64,000 bases of DNA from Pseudonocardia halophobica (GTDB lineage Bacteria; Actinomycetota; Actinomycetes; Mycobacteriales; Pseudonocardiaceae), in the NCBI RefSeq assembly GCF_027922425.1, contig NZ_BSFQ01000001.1, forward strand, positions 372,001 to 436,000, in the 5' to 3' direction. Positions 1 to 7,981 of this stretch are shown in pieces. The notes under the pieces were generated by a model. That model searched no databases. It saw only the letters and a list, made by a program, of their open reading frames with translations, and was not told where the DNA came from. The position numbers were made by a program, and so were the translations under genes. Each line of letters opens with the position of its first letter. Positions within the stretch are counted from its first letter, which is position 1.

Positions 1-743
1 CCGCCCTCGCCCACGAAGTCCACGACGACCTCGGCGCCCTCCCCGCGGGTGAGCTCCAGGACGTGGTCCACGTGCCCGCCGTCCGCGACCACCCCGAGGT
101 CCGCGCCGATGGACTCGGCGAGCTTCACGGCCTCCGGGTTCCGGTCCACCACGACGACCTTCGCCGGCGTCGACGCCTTCAGCACCTGGATCCCGATGTG
201 CCCCAGCCCGCCGGCGCCGATCACCACGCAGGTGTCGCGCGGGCCGAGCCGCCGGGCCGCCTTGGCCGCCGCGTGGTACGCGGTCAGACCCGCGTCGGCG
301 AGCGCGGCGACGTCGGCCGGCTCCAGCGCGTCGTCCAGCTTCACGACGCTGCGGGCGGAGGTTCGCAGGTACTCCGCGTAGCCGCCGTTGGTGTCGATGC
401 CCGGGAACCGGGACCGGTTGCAGTGCACGTCGTCGCCGGAGCGGCAGGCCCGGCAGAGCCCGCAGGTGATCAGCGGGTGCACGATCACCTTGTCGCCCTC
501 GGCCACGTTGGTCACGGCGGAGCCGACCGCCGCCACCCAGCCCGCGTTCTCGTGGCCGATCGTGTACGGCAGCGTGACCTGCGACTTCTCGGCCCACTGC
601 CCCTCGAGGATGTGCAGGTCGGTCCGGCACACGCCCGCACCGCCGATCTTGACGATCACGTCGTACGGCTCGACGACGGTCGGCTGCGGGACCTCGGTCA
701 TCTCCAGGTTGCGGTGGTACCCGACCACCTGCACGGCCTTCAC
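1..743 (-). CDS. Zinc-dependent alcohol dehydrogenase, NAD(P)-linked (3' end outside window)
   Basis: Oxidises a primary or secondary alcohol to the aldehyde or ketone with NAD(P)+. The 247 residues present cover the GroES-like catalytic domain and the start of the Rossmann fold. Catalytic zinc ligands are visible as C39 (VCRTD) and the GHE motif at 63-65; the structural zinc lobe has C94, C97, C100 and C108. A nucleotide-binding GAGGLG motif follows. The start is GTG at 743, which overlaps the stop of the upstream DUF59 gene as GTGA, so the two are translationally coupled. In monooxygenase operons for propane or related substrates this enzyme takes the alcohol product onward; that role is inferred from the neighbours. 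The gene runs off the left edge, so length and C-terminus cannot be judged. Confidence 0.93.
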   Translation of the reverse strand, partial: MKAVQVVGYHRNLEMTEVPQPTVVEPYDVIVKIGGAGVCRTDLHILEGQWAEKSQVTLPYTIGHENAGWVAAVGSAVTNVAEGDKVIVHPLITCGLCRACRSGDDVHCNRSRFPGIDTNGGYAEYLRTSARSVVKLDDALEPADVAALADAGLTAYHAAAKAARRLGPRDTCVVIGAGGLGHIGIQVLKASTPAKVVVVDRNPEAVKLAESIGADLGVVADGGHVDHVLELTRGEGAEVVVDFVGEG

Positions 744-1423
744 GAGACCTTGTCCTCCAAGTCGTAACGGGTGGCCAGCAGGCCACGGCAGAAGTGGGCG
801 TTGCCCTCGATCGAGATCCGGGTGGACCGCGCCAGGCGCAGCTGCAGCGGCAGCTCGACCTCCGGGTACGGACTGCCGCTGTGGTCGACGAACACCGGCA
901 GGTCGTCGCCGGTCCGCAGCCCGATCGCGGCGCGGCGGCGCAGCAGGGCGCGGGTGGCGTCGTCGAGCGGCAGGTCGCCGATCGTGACGCGCCCCAGGTC
1001 CTCGACCGCGTGCCCGCCCCGGACCATCCGGGTCAGCACCCGTTCCATCGCGGCGGTGTGGGCCTTGCGCCGGAACGTGGTCCGCAGCTCCTCGAGGTCC
1101 TGCTCGGCCTCGTGGGTGAAGGTGCCGCGGTAGCCGGCGTCGGCGGCCAGCCCGGTGTTGATGAGGTCGGAGTCGTGGTGGTCGTCGAGCTCGACGACCA
1201 CGCGGCGGGTCCACGGCAGCGCCGTGAGCACGTCCTTCGCGTCCGACGCCATCAGGTAGGCGAAGTTCGGGGCGCAGAAGCTGGTGGGCAGCCGCAGGTG
1301 CACCACGACGTCGGCGCCGGTCACGTCGAGGGACCGCACGAAGTTCAGGTCGGTGATCGGCTCGTCGAGCTCGGGGTCGACGACGGCGTCGAGCGCCCGC
1401 CAGGCGTCCTCCTGCCGGCCCAT
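740..1423 (-). CDS. DUF59 / MIP18-type iron-sulfur assembly protein
   Basis: A 227-residue protein whose first 100 residues match the DUF59 (SufT/PaaD-like) fold: acidic start, then PTSFCAPNF with the family cysteine at residue 50. The remaining 120 residues are not a known domain to me, but contain an HFC motif near the C-terminus. DUF59 proteins help build or deliver Fe-S or other metal centres. In actinobacterial binuclear-iron monooxygenase clusters a protein of this kind sits between the amidohydrolase and alcohol dehydrogenase genes, as here. ATG at 1423 overlaps the amidohydrolase stop (ATGA), and its own stop overlaps the dehydrogenase GTG. A role in maturing the iron oxygenase is inferred, not shown. 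Confidence 0.85.
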   Translation of the reverse strand: MGRQEDAWRALDAVVDPELDEPITDLNFVRSLDVTGADVVVHLRLPTSFCAPNFAYLMASDAKDVLTALPWTRRVVVELDDHHDSDLINTGLAADAGYRGTFTHEAEQDLEELRTTFRRKAHTAAMERVLTRMVRGGHAVEDLGRVTIGDLPLDDATRALLRRRAAIGLRTGDDLPVFVDHSGSPYPEVELPLQLRLARSTRISIEGNAHFCRGLLATRYDLEDKVS

Positions 1424-2436
1424 CACGCCACCGCCACGGCCTGCGGCTCCTCGCGCGGGAGCTGCAGCTCGGCCGGGACCGGGATGTCGTACATCGCGGC
1501 GGCGTTGAGCCCGAGGATCTTCTTCTTCTGCGCGGTGGTGAGCGGCGCGTACTCGGTCATGTCCTCGGGAATCTGGAAGTCGACGAACATCTCGACCAGC
1601 CAGCGCGGGGTCCAGAGGGCGTAGTCGCTGGAGAACTGGATGCGGTCCTCGTCGAGCCAGTAGAGGAGCTCGCCGATGATCTGCGCGAAGTACTTGGGCC
1701 GGGTGTGCATGAACGGGATCGCGACGGCGAGGCCGGCGTGCACGTTCGGCTCCTGGGTGGCGATCCAGCAGAAGTCCTCGAGCCGCGGCAGCCCGCAGTG
1801 CTCGACCACGAAGTTCATCTCGGTGAAGTCCGAGGCGACCTTGTCGACGTCGGCAACGTCGAACGCGTCGCGGTCCAGGGGCCGGATGGTCGGACCCTTG
1901 TGAATGTGGATGTTCTTGATCCCCAGCTCCTGGGCGGTCTCCAGGTAGCGGTAGGACCACGGGTCGTCGAGCTTCCAGCCGCGGGACTCGCCGTGCCACT
2001 CCGCCGTGTAGAGCTTGCAGCCCTTGAGGTTGAACCGCTTCGCATCCTCGCGCAGCTGCTTGAGCCCGGTCTCGCCGAACCGCGGGTCCCAGAAGTGGTT
2101 GTAGGTGAGCTTGTCCGGGTTGGCCTCGGTGAGCCTGAACGCCTCCTCGGTCTGCCCGAACCCGTTGTTGTAGAACTCGCCGAGGTACGCCGGCTGGAAG
2201 ATGGCGTGGTCCACGTACCCGACCTCGAACAGGTCGTGCATCAGCCGGTCGCCGCCCTGGTAGAGGTACTCCTGGTAGGGCCAGACCTCGGACTCCGGGC
2301 TCAGGTTGCGGTGGTAGTCGTAGAAGCAGTCGATGAACTGCTTCCCGTGGATGTTCCGCTGGTTCTCCGGTCGGGCGTCCCACAGGGCGACGTGGGCGTC
2401 GACGATGAAGTAGTTCTCCCCGTCCTTCGAGTACAT
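1423..2436 (-). CDS. Amidohydrolase-2 family protein of monooxygenase-type operon
   Basis: A 337-residue TIM-barrel amidohydrolase. The usual N-terminal metal motif is DxHxH; here residues 13-19 read DAHVALW, so the second histidine is alanine. Later barrel motifs are kept: HIHKGP, VVEHCGLPR and the FSSDYALW aspartate. It is the first gene of a tightly overlapped three-gene operon (amidohydrolase, DUF59, alcohol dehydrogenase) and has a strong ribosome site, AGGAGG six bases before ATG. The same protein type accompanies mim/prm monooxygenase genes in mycobacteria and rhodococci, where its exact job is unsettled; assistance in metal loading or assembly of the oxygenase has been suggested for the group. 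No oxygenase subunit gene precedes it here. Confidence 0.88.
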   Translation of the reverse strand: MYSKDGENYFIVDAHVALWDARPENQRNIHGKQFIDCFYDYHRNLSPESEVWPYQEYLYQGGDRLMHDLFEVGYVDHAIFQPAYLGEFYNNGFGQTEEAFRLTEANPDKLTYNHFWDPRFGETGLKQLREDAKRFNLKGCKLYTAEWHGESRGWKLDDPWSYRYLETAQELGIKNIHIHKGPTIRPLDRDAFDVADVDKVASDFTEMNFVVEHCGLPRLEDFCWIATQEPNVHAGLAVAIPFMHTRPKYFAQIIGELLYWLDEDRIQFSSDYALWTPRWLVEMFVDFQIPEDMTEYAPLTTAQKKKILGLNAAAMYDIPVPAELQLPREEPQAVAVA

Positions 2437-2534
2437 CGTTGTCCTCCTGGCTGATCGGCTCTGGTCGTCGCAGGCAGCGTGTTCGGGTCGGCGGCGACGC
2501 TAGGCAGCCGGACGGCCCGGTCGGGCCGATCCGA

Positions 2535-2549
2535 GTCTCAACCTGAGAC
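2535..2549. promoter_or_regulatory. Palindromic operator GTCTCA-N3-TGAGAC between divergent genes
   Basis: A perfect inverted repeat, GTCTCAACCTGAGAC, sits in the 161-bp gap between the amidohydrolase operon (leftward) and the Fis-type regulator (rightward). Position and symmetry suggest the binding site of that divergent regulator. The target is inferred. Confidence 0.5.
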
Positions 2550-2597
2550 GCGGCTCGCACCGGGTGCCGGACCGGCTGTGTCAGAGTCGAGGGGCAG

Positions 2598-4043
2598 GTG
2601 GCGCTCGAGGAGGTGCGCGTGGAGGAGATCCGACGAGGCGGCGGCGTCGCGGCCCCGCGGTTGTCCGCGTCGTGGCGGCGCAGCGAGAGCTACGGGGTCC
2701 CGCTCGACGCGGTGAACCCGGCGTTCACCGGCGCGGTCGACGACCAGTCGCTGTTCTCCGAGTGCGGCAACGAGGTGCTGCACGGCCTGCGGGACACCCT
2801 CGCCGGCGAGCCGGTCAGCCTCATGCTCACCGACGCCGACGGCCTCGTGCTCAGCCGGATGTGCGACGAGAAGGCGCTGGTCGACGCGCTCGACCGGACC
2901 TACCTCGCCCCCGGCTTCGCCTTCTCCGAGCGGGAGGCGGGCACCAACGGGCTCGGCCTCGCGCTGGCCGACCGCGCGCCGTCGCTCGTCCGCGGCGACG
3001 AGCACTACTGCACCGGCCTCTGGGGCTACACCTGCGCGGCGGTGCCGGTGATGGACCCGGTGTTCGGCCGGCTCGTCGGCAGCGTCAACCTCACCACCTG
3101 GTCGGACAAGTCCGACGGGCTCCTCCTCGCCCTCGCGCAGATGGCCGCCGGGCACACCAGCGCGCTCATGCTCGCCCGCGGCCGCGGCGCCGAGCCCCGG
3201 CCGACGCCCCGCGGCGAGGTCTTCCGCGTCTACTCCGCGCACCGCGGCGCCGAGGCGCCGCCCGAGCTCGGCCGGGCGTGGCGGGCCGCGCTCGACGAGG
3301 TGGTCGCGGCGTTGCGCGCGGGGCAGGTCGTCGCCGTGGTCGGCGAGACCGGCGCCGGCAAGACCGCGCTGCTCGGCACGGCGCTGCGGACGGTGCACCG
3401 CGACCACCGGATCCTCAACGCCCGGCCGCCGAACCCGCGCGACGCCGAGGCCTGGCTCGCGCTGTGGACCCCCGAACTCGCGAAGGAGACGACGAGCGTC
3501 ATCGCCGGCGGGGTCGACGCGCTCCCGCAGTGGGCCGCCACCGAGCTGGCGGGGATCGTGGCGGCCGCGCCACGGGCGTCGCTCGCCGTGACGGCGTCGG
3601 AGGCCGCGGCGATCCCGGCCCCGCTCGCCCGGCTCGTCGACGTCGTGGTCGAGGTGCCGCCGCTGCGCCGCCGTCCCGACGACGTCCTCCCCCTCGCCGA
3701 GCACCTGGGCGCCCGGGCCCGCGGGCGGGAGGTCCGGTTCACCCCGGCGGCGGTCAAGGCGATGCGGACCTTCTCCTGGCCCGGCAACGTCGAGCAGCTG
3801 CGCCGGGTGGTCCGCGAGGCCGTGACCCGCAGTGACGTCGTCGACGCCCGGCACCTCGCCCCCGAGGTCCTCTGCGGCTCCAGCCGCACGTTGACCCGCA
3901 TCGAGACCCTCGAGCGCGACGAGATCGCCCGCTGCCTCGCCGAACCCGGCGTCACGGTCACCCGGGCCGCCGAGATGCTGGGGATGAGCCGCGCCACGGT
4001 CTACCGCAAGATCGCCCAGTACGGCATCCGCACCTCCGACTGA
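2598..4043 (+). CDS. GAF-AAA-Fis transcriptional regulator (AcoR/MimR-like)
   Basis: A 481-residue regulator. Residues about 50-190 form a GAF-type sensor region; residues about 247-265 carry a Walker A loop (GETGAGKT); the end has a Fis-type helix-turn-helix (AAEMLGMSRATVYRKI). It looks like a sigma-54 enhancer-binding protein, but the AAA part is shortened and has no GAFTGA loop, the segment that contacts sigma-54. That fits actinobacteria, which lack RpoN, and suggests it acts with an ordinary sigma factor. It is divergent from the amidohydrolase/DUF59/alcohol dehydrogenase operon and probably controls it in response to substrate. The start is GTG at 2598 with a GGGG-rich site just upstream; a later start is possible. 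Confidence 0.85.
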   Translation: MALEEVRVEEIRRGGGVAAPRLSASWRRSESYGVPLDAVNPAFTGAVDDQSLFSECGNEVLHGLRDTLAGEPVSLMLTDADGLVLSRMCDEKALVDALDRTYLAPGFAFSEREAGTNGLGLALADRAPSLVRGDEHYCTGLWGYTCAAVPVMDPVFGRLVGSVNLTTWSDKSDGLLLALAQMAAGHTSALMLARGRGAEPRPTPRGEVFRVYSAHRGAEAPPELGRAWRAALDEVVAALRAGQVVAVVGETGAGKTALLGTALRTVHRDHRILNARPPNPRDAEAWLALWTPELAKETTSVIAGGVDALPQWAATELAGIVAAAPRASLAVTASEAAAIPAPLARLVDVVVEVPPLRRRPDDVLPLAEHLGARARGREVRFTPAAVKAMRTFSWPGNVEQLRRVVREAVTRSDVVDARHLAPEVLCGSSRTLTRIETLERDEIARCLAEPGVTVTRAAEMLGMSRATVYRKIAQYGIRTSD

Positions 4044-4125
4044 CCCGCTCCCCGGCGCCGCGGTGTCGGCTGTGCGGGGTGGCGGAGCCGTGTGCGTGTC
4101 GGGTAGGGCAGAGCGGGATCATGGG

Positions 4126-4782
4126 GTGGTGGAGGAGGACACCCGCGGGGCGACCGAGTGGGCCGTGCCCGGCCAGGTGGGCGTCGGTCCGTGGGAGGGG
4201 CCGTGGCCCGACGACCCGCGCTACGACCCCGAGCTCCTCGCGCACGGCGACCGGCGCAACGTCGTCGACGCCTACCGGTACTGGCGGCGGGAGGCCGTGG
4301 TCGCCGACCTCGCGGCGCGCGCCCACCCGTTCCACGTCGCGATCGAGAACTTCGGCCACGACCACAACATCGGGACCGTCGTCCGCACGGCCAACGCGTT
4401 CGCGGCGGCCGCGGTCCACGTGGTCGGGCGACGGCGCTGGAACCGGCGCGGCGCGATGGTCACCGACCGCTACCAGACGCTGCACCACCACCCGGACGTC
4501 GCCGGACTGCTCGCCTTCGCCCGCGAGCACGGGCTCGCCGTGATCGCCGTCGACAACACCGCGGGCTCGGTGCCGCTGGAGACGGCCGAGCTGCCGCGGG
4601 AGACCGTGCTGCTCTTCGGCCAGGAAGGCCCGGGCCTGACGGACGAGGCCCGGGCCGGCGCCGACCTCCTGGTCTCGATCGCCCAGTTCGGCTCCACCCG
4701 CTCGATCAACGCCGGCGTCGCGGCCGGCATCACGATGCACGCCTGGATCCGCCGGCACGCCGACCTCTCCCGCGCCTGGTAG
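4126..4782 (+). CDS. TrmH/SpoU-family RNA 2'-O-methyltransferase
   Basis: A SPOUT-class methyltransferase that should transfer a methyl group from S-adenosylmethionine to a ribose in rRNA or tRNA. The three family motifs are visible: NFGHDHNIGTVVRTANAF (motif 1), LLFGQEGPGLTDEA (motif 2) and the C-terminal knot segment SINAGVAAGITMHAW (motif 3). About 218 residues from GTG at 4126, a normal length. In-frame starts lie upstream at 4063 and just downstream at 4129; I chose 4126 because the conserved region begins shortly after it. The gene converges on the short-chain dehydrogenase at 4991, with hairpin repeats between them. The RNA target cannot be told from the sequence. Confidence 0.88.
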   Translation: MVEEDTRGATEWAVPGQVGVGPWEGPWPDDPRYDPELLAHGDRRNVVDAYRYWRREAVVADLAARAHPFHVAIENFGHDHNIGTVVRTANAFAAAAVHVVGRRRWNRRGAMVTDRYQTLHHHPDVAGLLAFAREHGLAVIAVDNTAGSVPLETAELPRETVLLFGQEGPGLTDEARAGADLLVSIAQFGSTRSINAGVAAGITMHAWIRRHADLSRAW

Positions 4783-4791
4783 CGGAGCCGC

Positions 4792-4975
4792 CCGAGATCG
4801 CCGCGAGTGTGACGCTGCGGCGGTGCGAATTGCCCTCCCGTCACGCTCGCGCGGATCTTCGGGGACGTGCACCGCCGAGATCGCCAGGAGTGTGTTGCTG
4901 CGGCTGTGCGAACAGCGCTACCGGCGCGCTCGCAAGGATCTTGAGGACGCACCCCGAGATCCTCACCGGCACTTC
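4792..4975. repeat. Two to three imperfect tandem hairpin repeats, period about 80 bp
   Basis: The 208-bp gap between convergent genes holds units beginning CCGAGATC at 4792, 4875 and 4954. The first two share the order GATCGCC, GAGTGTG, CTGCGG, TGCGAA and GGATCTT. Within unit 1 the left part (GATCGCCGCGAGTGTGACG) pairs with the right part near 4835-4857, making a long stem. The third copy is only a start. A two-way terminator is the likely role. Confidence 0.65.
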
Positions 4976-4990
4976 ACCGCGGCCCGGTGG

Positions 4991-5689
4991 TCAGCGGGAC
5001 GGGGCGAGGGCGGCGGGTGGGCCGCTGAGCAACTGCTTGGCCCCACGGGTGAGGTCGTCCGCCAGGACCTCCTCCTCACCTGCGGCGACGGCGTCGAGGA
5101 TCTGCGCGGCGACCTGCGCCGGCGGGATCTTCGGGACGTCGAGGCGGGCGGTCATGTCGGTGTCCATGTAGCCCATGTGCGCCCCGACGACGAGCGTGCC
5201 CTGCCCGCGCAGTTCGGCGCGGACCGAGTTGGTCAGCGACCACGCCGCCGCCTTCGACGCCGAGTACGAGCCGGAGGCCGGGAGGGCGAACCAGGACAGC
5301 ACGGACAGGACGTCGACGACCGCGCCGCCGCCGTTGCGGGCGAGCACCGGCGCGAACGCCCGGACCACGTGCAGCGGGCCGAGGTAGTTCGTCTCCAGCT
5401 CGGCCCGCACCGCCTCGAGGTCGGCGGTGAGCAGCGACCCGGCTCCGGCCCGGCCGGCGTTGTTCACGACGAGCGTGACGTCCTCGCATGCCTCGGCGGC
5501 CCGTCGGACCGACTCGGGGTCCGTGACGTCGAGTGCCACGGGGACGAGCCGCTCGTCGGTGACAGACTGCGGGTCGCGGACGGCCGCGTAGACGGTCTTG
5601 GCGCCGCGCTCGAGCAGCTGCGCGGCGAGCTCCCGGCCGAGCCCGCGGTTCGCGCCGGTCACCAGCGCGACGCTTCCGGAGATGTCCAT
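4991..5689 (-). CDS. Short-chain dehydrogenase/reductase
   Basis: A 232-residue SDR with a classical Rossmann fold: cofactor motif TGANRGLG near residue 12, NNAG near 90, and the catalytic YSASK motif near 150 after a serine in LSVLSW. Such enzymes oxidise or reduce hydroxyl/keto groups with NAD(P)(H); the arginine-rich cofactor region is not decisive between NAD and NADP. ATG at 5689 is only two bases after the thiolase stop at 5692, so the two genes form an operon. With a thiolase partner, a role in oxidising a 3-hydroxyacyl or similar intermediate is possible, but the sequence is closer to general SDRs than to fatty-acid-specific dehydrogenases. Confidence 0.9.
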   Translation of the reverse strand: MDISGSVALVTGANRGLGRELAAQLLERGAKTVYAAVRDPQSVTDERLVPVALDVTDPESVRRAAEACEDVTLVVNNAGRAGAGSLLTADLEAVRAELETNYLGPLHVVRAFAPVLARNGGGAVVDVLSVLSWFALPASGSYSASKAAAWSLTNSVRAELRGQGTLVVGAHMGYMDTDMTARLDVPKIPPAQVAAQILDAVAAGEEEVLADDLTRGAKQLLSGPPAALAPSR

Positions 5690-5691
5690 GG

Positions 5692-6900
5692 TCAGAGCCT
5701 CTCGATGATGGTGGCGTTGGCGGTGCCGCCCGCCTCGCACATGGTCTGCAGGCCGTAGCGCCCGCCGGTCCGCTCGAGCACGCCGAGCAGGGTGGTCGCG
5801 AGCCGGGCCCCGCTGGCGCCGAGTGGGTGGCCGATGGCGACGGCGCCGCCGTCGACGTTGACCCTCGCCGGGTCCGCGCCGGTCTCGGCGAGCCAGGCGA
5901 GGACGACCGAGGAGAAGGCCTCGTTGACCTCGAAGGCGTCGATGTCCTCGATCGTCAGCCCGGCCCTGGCCAGGACCTTCCTCGTGGCCGGGATGATCCC
6001 GGTGAGCATGAACACCGGGTCGTCGCCGGTGACCGTGGTGGTGTGGATCCGGGCGCGCGGCCGCCAGCCGCGCTGCGCGGCGATCTCGCTCGTGGTCACG
6101 ACGAGGGCGGCGGCGCCGTCGTTGATCGGCGACGAGTTGCCCGCGGTGACCTTCCAGTCGAGGTCGCCGAAGCGGTCGGTCCAGCGGGGGTCGGCGAACG
6201 CGGGCCGCAGCCCGGCGAGCGCCTCGAGCGTGGTGCCGGGACGGACCGTCTCGTCGCGCTCGAGCTGCGTGACGCTGCCGTCGGCGTGCGTGACCTTGAG
6301 TGGCGCGACCTGCGAGGCGAAGAACCCCTGGTCCCACGCCGCCGCGGCGCACTGGTGGCTGGTCAGTGCGAACTCGTCGAGCTGCGTGCGGGAGAGACCC
6401 CACTTGCGGGCGATCAGCTCGGCGCTCACACCCTGCGGGATCAGCCCGCCGGGGTAGATCCGGGCGATCGACGGGCCGTGCACGTCCGCCCGCACGCCGT
6501 CGACGTTCGCGGAGCTGCCGATCGGCACGTGCGACATCGACTCGACGCCGGAGGCGACGACCACGTCGTAGACACCGGCGATCACGCCCTGCGCCGCGAA
6601 CGACAGGGCCTGCTGGCTGCTGCCGCACTGGCGGTCGACGGTGGTGGCCGGCACGGACTCCGGCAGGCCCGCGGCCAGCGCGGCGAACCGGGTGGTGTTG
6701 CCGCTCTGCTCGCCGACCTGCCCGACGACCCCGCCGATGACGTCGTCGACCTCGCCCGGGCGCAGCCCCGGCACCCGCTCCACCGCGCTCCGGATGGCGT
6801 GCGCGTGCAGCTCGACCGGGTGCACCTCGGCGTAGGCGCCACCCGGCTTGCCCTTGCCGACCGGCGTCCGGACGGCCTCGACGATCACCGCGTCCCGCAT
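5692..6900 (-). CDS. Acetyl-CoA C-acyltransferase (thiolase, FadA-type)
   Basis: A 402-residue thiolase that cleaves 3-ketoacyl-CoA with CoA to give acetyl-CoA and a shortened acyl-CoA. The acylated cysteine is in DRQCGSSQQAL near residue 90; the HEAF-type motif is changed to NEAFSSV, the general-base region has GHPLGASGAR, and the C-terminal cysteine lies in MCEAGGTAN. The start is ATG at 6900, after a GAGGAGGAT site; the reading frame stays open upstream to 6981, but no better start is there. It is the first gene of the thiolase-SDR operon and belongs to beta-oxidation or degradation of a side chain; the chain-length preference is not visible. Confidence 0.93.
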   Translation of the reverse strand: MRDAVIVEAVRTPVGKGKPGGAYAEVHPVELHAHAIRSAVERVPGLRPGEVDDVIGGVVGQVGEQSGNTTRFAALAAGLPESVPATTVDRQCGSSQQALSFAAQGVIAGVYDVVVASGVESMSHVPIGSSANVDGVRADVHGPSIARIYPGGLIPQGVSAELIARKWGLSRTQLDEFALTSHQCAAAAWDQGFFASQVAPLKVTHADGSVTQLERDETVRPGTTLEALAGLRPAFADPRWTDRFGDLDWKVTAGNSSPINDGAAALVVTTSEIAAQRGWRPRARIHTTTVTGDDPVFMLTGIIPATRKVLARAGLTIEDIDAFEVNEAFSSVVLAWLAETGADPARVNVDGGAVAIGHPLGASGARLATTLLGVLERTGGRYGLQTMCEAGGTANATIIERL

Positions 6901-7082
6901 CGGATCCTCCTCGATCTGAGTTCCTCGATGCAACCCAGTCTGCGTTGCAAACAGGAACTCAGCAAGGGTGCGCCGCGTCACGCCCGGTCGAGGTGTACGG
7001 CCGCCTTACCCCGGACGTCATCGACGGGCGCCCGCCCGGGGGCGACGCTCGACGCCGACACCCCGAACGAGGAGGAACGGAC

Positions 7083-7427
7083 ATGACCGCCTACGCGATC
7101 GCCCACCTGCGCAGCGTGACCGCGAACGCCGAGATCGTGGAGTACCTGCAGCGGATCGACGCCACGCTCGCGCCCTACGGCGGCACCTTCGTGGTCCACG
7201 GCGACCTGCCCGAGGTGCTCGAGGGCGAGTTCCCCGGCAACCTCGTGGTGATCGCCTTCCCCGGGCTCGAGGAGGCCCGGGCCTGGTACCGCTCGCCCGG
7301 GTACCAGGCGATCCTGCCGCTGCGGACCCGCAACTCGGACGGCGCCGCGATCATCGTGCAGGGCGTGGGGCCGGAGCACCTCGCCACCGACGTCCTGGCC
7401 GGTCTCCCGGTCGAGGCCGCCCGGTGA
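7083..7427 (+). CDS. DUF1330 domain protein
   Basis: A 114-residue protein of the DUF1330 family, a small alpha-beta fold of the dimeric ferredoxin-like type. The diagnostic stretch is GGTFVVHGD followed by ARAWYRSPGYQAILPLR, which is the family core. The start ATG at 7083 has a GAGGAGGAA site. No reaction has been fixed for the family. It stands alone, divergent from the thiolase operon. Confidence 0.88.
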   Translation: MTAYAIAHLRSVTANAEIVEYLQRIDATLAPYGGTFVVHGDLPEVLEGEFPGNLVVIAFPGLEEARAWYRSPGYQAILPLRTRNSDGAAIIVQGVGPEHLATDVLAGLPVEAAR

Positions 7428-7473
7428 CGAGGTGACCTGCGGGTGGCGCGGCCCGCAGCTAGTGGTCGTGGCC

Positions 7474-7917
7474 TCAGTGGTGGTGGCCGACGTACTCGGC
7501 GGGCCGGCGCAGCATCGCCAGCAGCATGCCCGGGAGCATCAGGACGTGGCCGGCCGTCATCACGCCGTGCCCGTCGAGGACCCCGGCCCAGAACGGCACG
7601 AAGAGCACCACGAACGGCAGGTACATCGCCGCCGCCATCTCGCCGATCGCCGCCCGGGAGTGCCGGCGCACCAGCATCCACGCGCTCATCCCGACGGTCA
7701 TCGAGGTGGCCATGAGCAGCGAGTGCAGCTCGACGGAGCCGCTCACGTCGGGCAGGCCGGCGAGCCGCCACAGCGGGAGCAGCACGACCATGCCGAGGAC
7801 CATCGCGACGACCATCTCGACGTAGTGCCGGACGAACCGGCGGTCCGTGACGACGGCGCGCAGCTCGGCACGGGTGCGGGGACGGGTGGTGGCGGGAAGG
7901 GTGGAACGGACCGACAT
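7474..7917 (-). CDS. Small four-helix membrane protein, His-rich C-terminus
   Basis: A 147-residue protein with about four hydrophobic segments (roughly residues 35-55, 70-90, 100-118 and 125-140) and a short C-terminus ending in GHHH. Several methionines and histidines lie in or near the segments, which could suggest a metal link, though nothing proves it. Start ATG at 7917 follows AAGGAG at good spacing; an upstream GTG at 7938 in frame is less likely. It lies downstream of the DJ-1/PfpI gene in the same direction. I do not recognise a functional family. Confidence 0.7.
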   Translation of the reverse strand: MSVRSTLPATTRPRTRAELRAVVTDRRFVRHYVEMVVAMVLGMVVLLPLWRLAGLPDVSGSVELHSLLMATSMTVGMSAWMLVRRHSRAAIGEMAAAMYLPFVVLFVPFWAGVLDGHGVMTAGHVLMLPGMLLAMLRRPAEYVGHHH

Positions 7918-7981
7918 GTCGTCTCCTTCGACGGTCACAGGGGTCCGGGTCGCGGACCCTCGAGAGGGGGCGGAACACGGA

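Noticed and set aside
49..767. Plus-strand open frames opposite the alcohol dehydrogenase
   Set aside because: Shadows of the minus-strand gene, whose zinc and NAD motifs are complete.
2538..3854. 438-residue open frame opposite the Fis-type regulator
   Set aside because: Arg/Gly/Asp/Val-rich shadow text; the plus-strand product has clear GAF, Walker A and HTH motifs.
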